64,000 bases of DNA from Pyropia yezoensis. Its lineage: Eukaryota > Rhodophyta > Bangiophyceae > Bangiales > Bangiaceae. A program made the position numbers and the translations under genes. Below the pieces are notes generated by a model. It searched no databases. It saw only the letters and a list, made by a program, of their open reading frames with translations, and was not told the DNA's origin. Within the stretch, counting starts at the first letter, position 1, and every line of letters begins with the position of its first letter. The stretch is taken from positions 35,564,894 to 35,628,893 of the forward strand of contig CM020618.1 of NCBI GenBank assembly GCA_009829735.1, given 5' to 3'. Shown piece after piece: positions 63,036 through 64,000 of the stretch.

Positions 63036-64000
63036 TCACTGGAGAACCAGCTTGTGGTCGTAAAAGCGATAGAAGAGCATGTCCTGCTCCCACACAGAGG
63101 TCTCCCCGCCGCCGCTCGTGGCCACAATCTTCAGCGAAAACCGCCGATTAATCCGAAAGTCCGACCAGCCCACCTCCGGCGCCCACGCACGGAAGGGGGC
63201 TTCAAAGGTGGTGGTAATGAGCTTGCCGTCCACCCAAAACTCGACCGACCGCACGTCGCCATAAAGCTCTGCCAGGATGTTGACCGCTGTGATCCGCCAC
63301 ACGTTGACGGGCAGGAACCCTGCACGGATGGGAGCCAACACCCCCGGGCCCGCCGTGCCCGCACGCTCCACGAGCACCTGCCGCATGCTGAGCCGCTTGG
63401 ACACAACCTTGTGGAAGAAGGTCGGGGCGATCATCTTCTTGGAACACCGCCGGGTCTTGGAATCGCACGCCCGCGCAAAGATGGTCACTGGCACGTCGTC
63501 GGGTATGTTCGTCCACGCACGCGCGCGGCCTTTGCTGTCCTTGCCCGTCAGGAAGTAGGGTCCGTACCCACTTTGCGTGCTGACCTTGATACCCGCCACG
63601 TACCACTCGACCATATCCGCCACGCCCTTGGTGGTGGCCGCCACAGACAGGGCAGGCAAGTGGTGCTTGTTGATGCGGGGATAGGGCATGACGAGCGACA
63701 TGCTCCTGTTGCGCCACACCAGCCACATGGACAGCTCATCAACACCAGGGTAGCCAGACGGCGGACGCGACGCGCGCTTCTGAATTTCGACAAGCGGCGC
63801 GGAGTAAATCACGGTCGGCTCATCGCGGCCGCCGCGAAAGCCCTTGGGCAGCCGCACCTCTGCCTTGCCACACTGCAGGCCACGGGCTTCGTACGGGCAT
63901 GCGCCAATGCGGTCCACCGATGCCAAGCAGCCAGCGGTAGACGCGATGGTGGTGTTGATGCCCGACTGGAACGTCGCTTGGTAGGCTTCGGCAACCTCGT
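63036..64000 (-). CDS. Unidentified protein, C-terminal 321 residues, runs off the right edge
   Basis: The frame is open on the minus strand from the window edge to TGA (63038-63036) and has no start in the window. The visible part has spaced Cys residues (GCLASVDRIGACPYEARGLQC; FARACDSKTRRC). The C-terminal domain, with VRSVEFWVDGKLITTTFEAP and RRFSLKIVATSGGG, alternates short beta-strands in the style of an Ig-like fold. Phrases such as MWLVWRNRSMSLVMPYPRI and VEWYVAGIKVSTQSGYGPY also suggest beta-structure. I do not recognise the family. An extracellular or secretory protein is possible. GC-rich coding and lack of stops make it a real gene. Confidence 0.65.
   Translation of the reverse strand, partial: EVAEAYQATFQSGINTTIASTAGCLASVDRIGACPYEARGLQCGKAEVRLPKGFRGGRDEPTVIYSAPLVEIQKRASRPPSGYPGVDELSMWLVWRNRSMSLVMPYPRINKHHLPALSVAATTKGVADMVEWYVAGIKVSTQSGYGPYFLTGKDSKGRARAWTNIPDDVPVTIFARACDSKTRRCSKKMIAPTFFHKVVSKRLSMRQVLVERAGTAGPGVLAPIRAGFLPVNVWRITAVNILAELYGDVRSVEFWVDGKLITTTFEAPFRAWAPEVGWSDFRINRRFSLKIVATSGGGETSVWEQDMLFYRFYDHKLVLQ

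Overview
The window is nuclear DNA of a GC-rich eukaryote with few, short introns. The host genes are a cytosolic-type leucyl-tRNA synthetase, a two-pore K+ channel with EF-hands (plant TPK type), ribosomal protein L26, an ELO fatty-acid elongase, a type II membrane sulfotransferase and an unidentified partial gene at the right edge. A plant-style TPK channel, an ELO elongase and a polysaccharide-type sulfotransferase in a compact GC-rich genome fit a bangiophyte red alga (Porphyra/Pyropia-like). That is inference; no marker gene proves it.

Layout. 1-2940: left-truncated minus-strand Ty3/gypsy element (E1). 2941-7009: gene-poor, repeat-rich DNA. 7010-23072: host genes (LeuRS +, TPK -, RPL26 +, ELO -), with a structurally complete PIF/Harbinger DNA transposon at 13714-17892 (19-bp terminal inverted repeats, TTA target duplication, ORF1 and transposase). 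23073-39766: nested family A chromovirus sequence. One plus-strand element (LTR, gag, pol, antisense ORF) is truncated at about 31083 and fused to an inverted gag fragment. An LTR beside that fragment was then invaded by a 7.1-kb minus-strand element, N1 (31678-38770, 691-bp LTRs, GCCC target duplication). An inverted LTR (39297-39766) shares a GGTGA junction with the inverted gag piece. 41220-48157: decayed plus-strand copy of a second chromovirus family (B+). 50255-50754: assembly gap. 50755-59276: better preserved inverted copy (B-) of family B. 59277-64000: host DNA with the sulfotransferase and the edge gene.

The retroelements share an organisation that is the most interesting thing here. 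Gag ends in a CCHC knuckle and a stop. Pol lies in the -1 frame, with a frameshift-type heptamer two codons before the gag stop (canonical G GGA AAC in A and A AAA AAC in B+; the variant G AAA AAC in B-). Pol carries retropepsin, RT, RNase H and integrase, plus a chromodomain in A and B. Tail-to-tail with pol, on the opposite strand, lies a long additional ORF (aORF). Three diverged aORFs, in A, N1 and B-, share a Trp-Trp motif region and, in A and B-, a Ser/Arg-rich tail. All five readable leaders (E1, A, the family A fragment at 38815, B+ and B-) use the same or nearly the same 18-nt primer-binding site, and N1 uses a two-base variant.

Most element copies carry stop codons or frameshifts. 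The Harbinger element and the B- gag have none.
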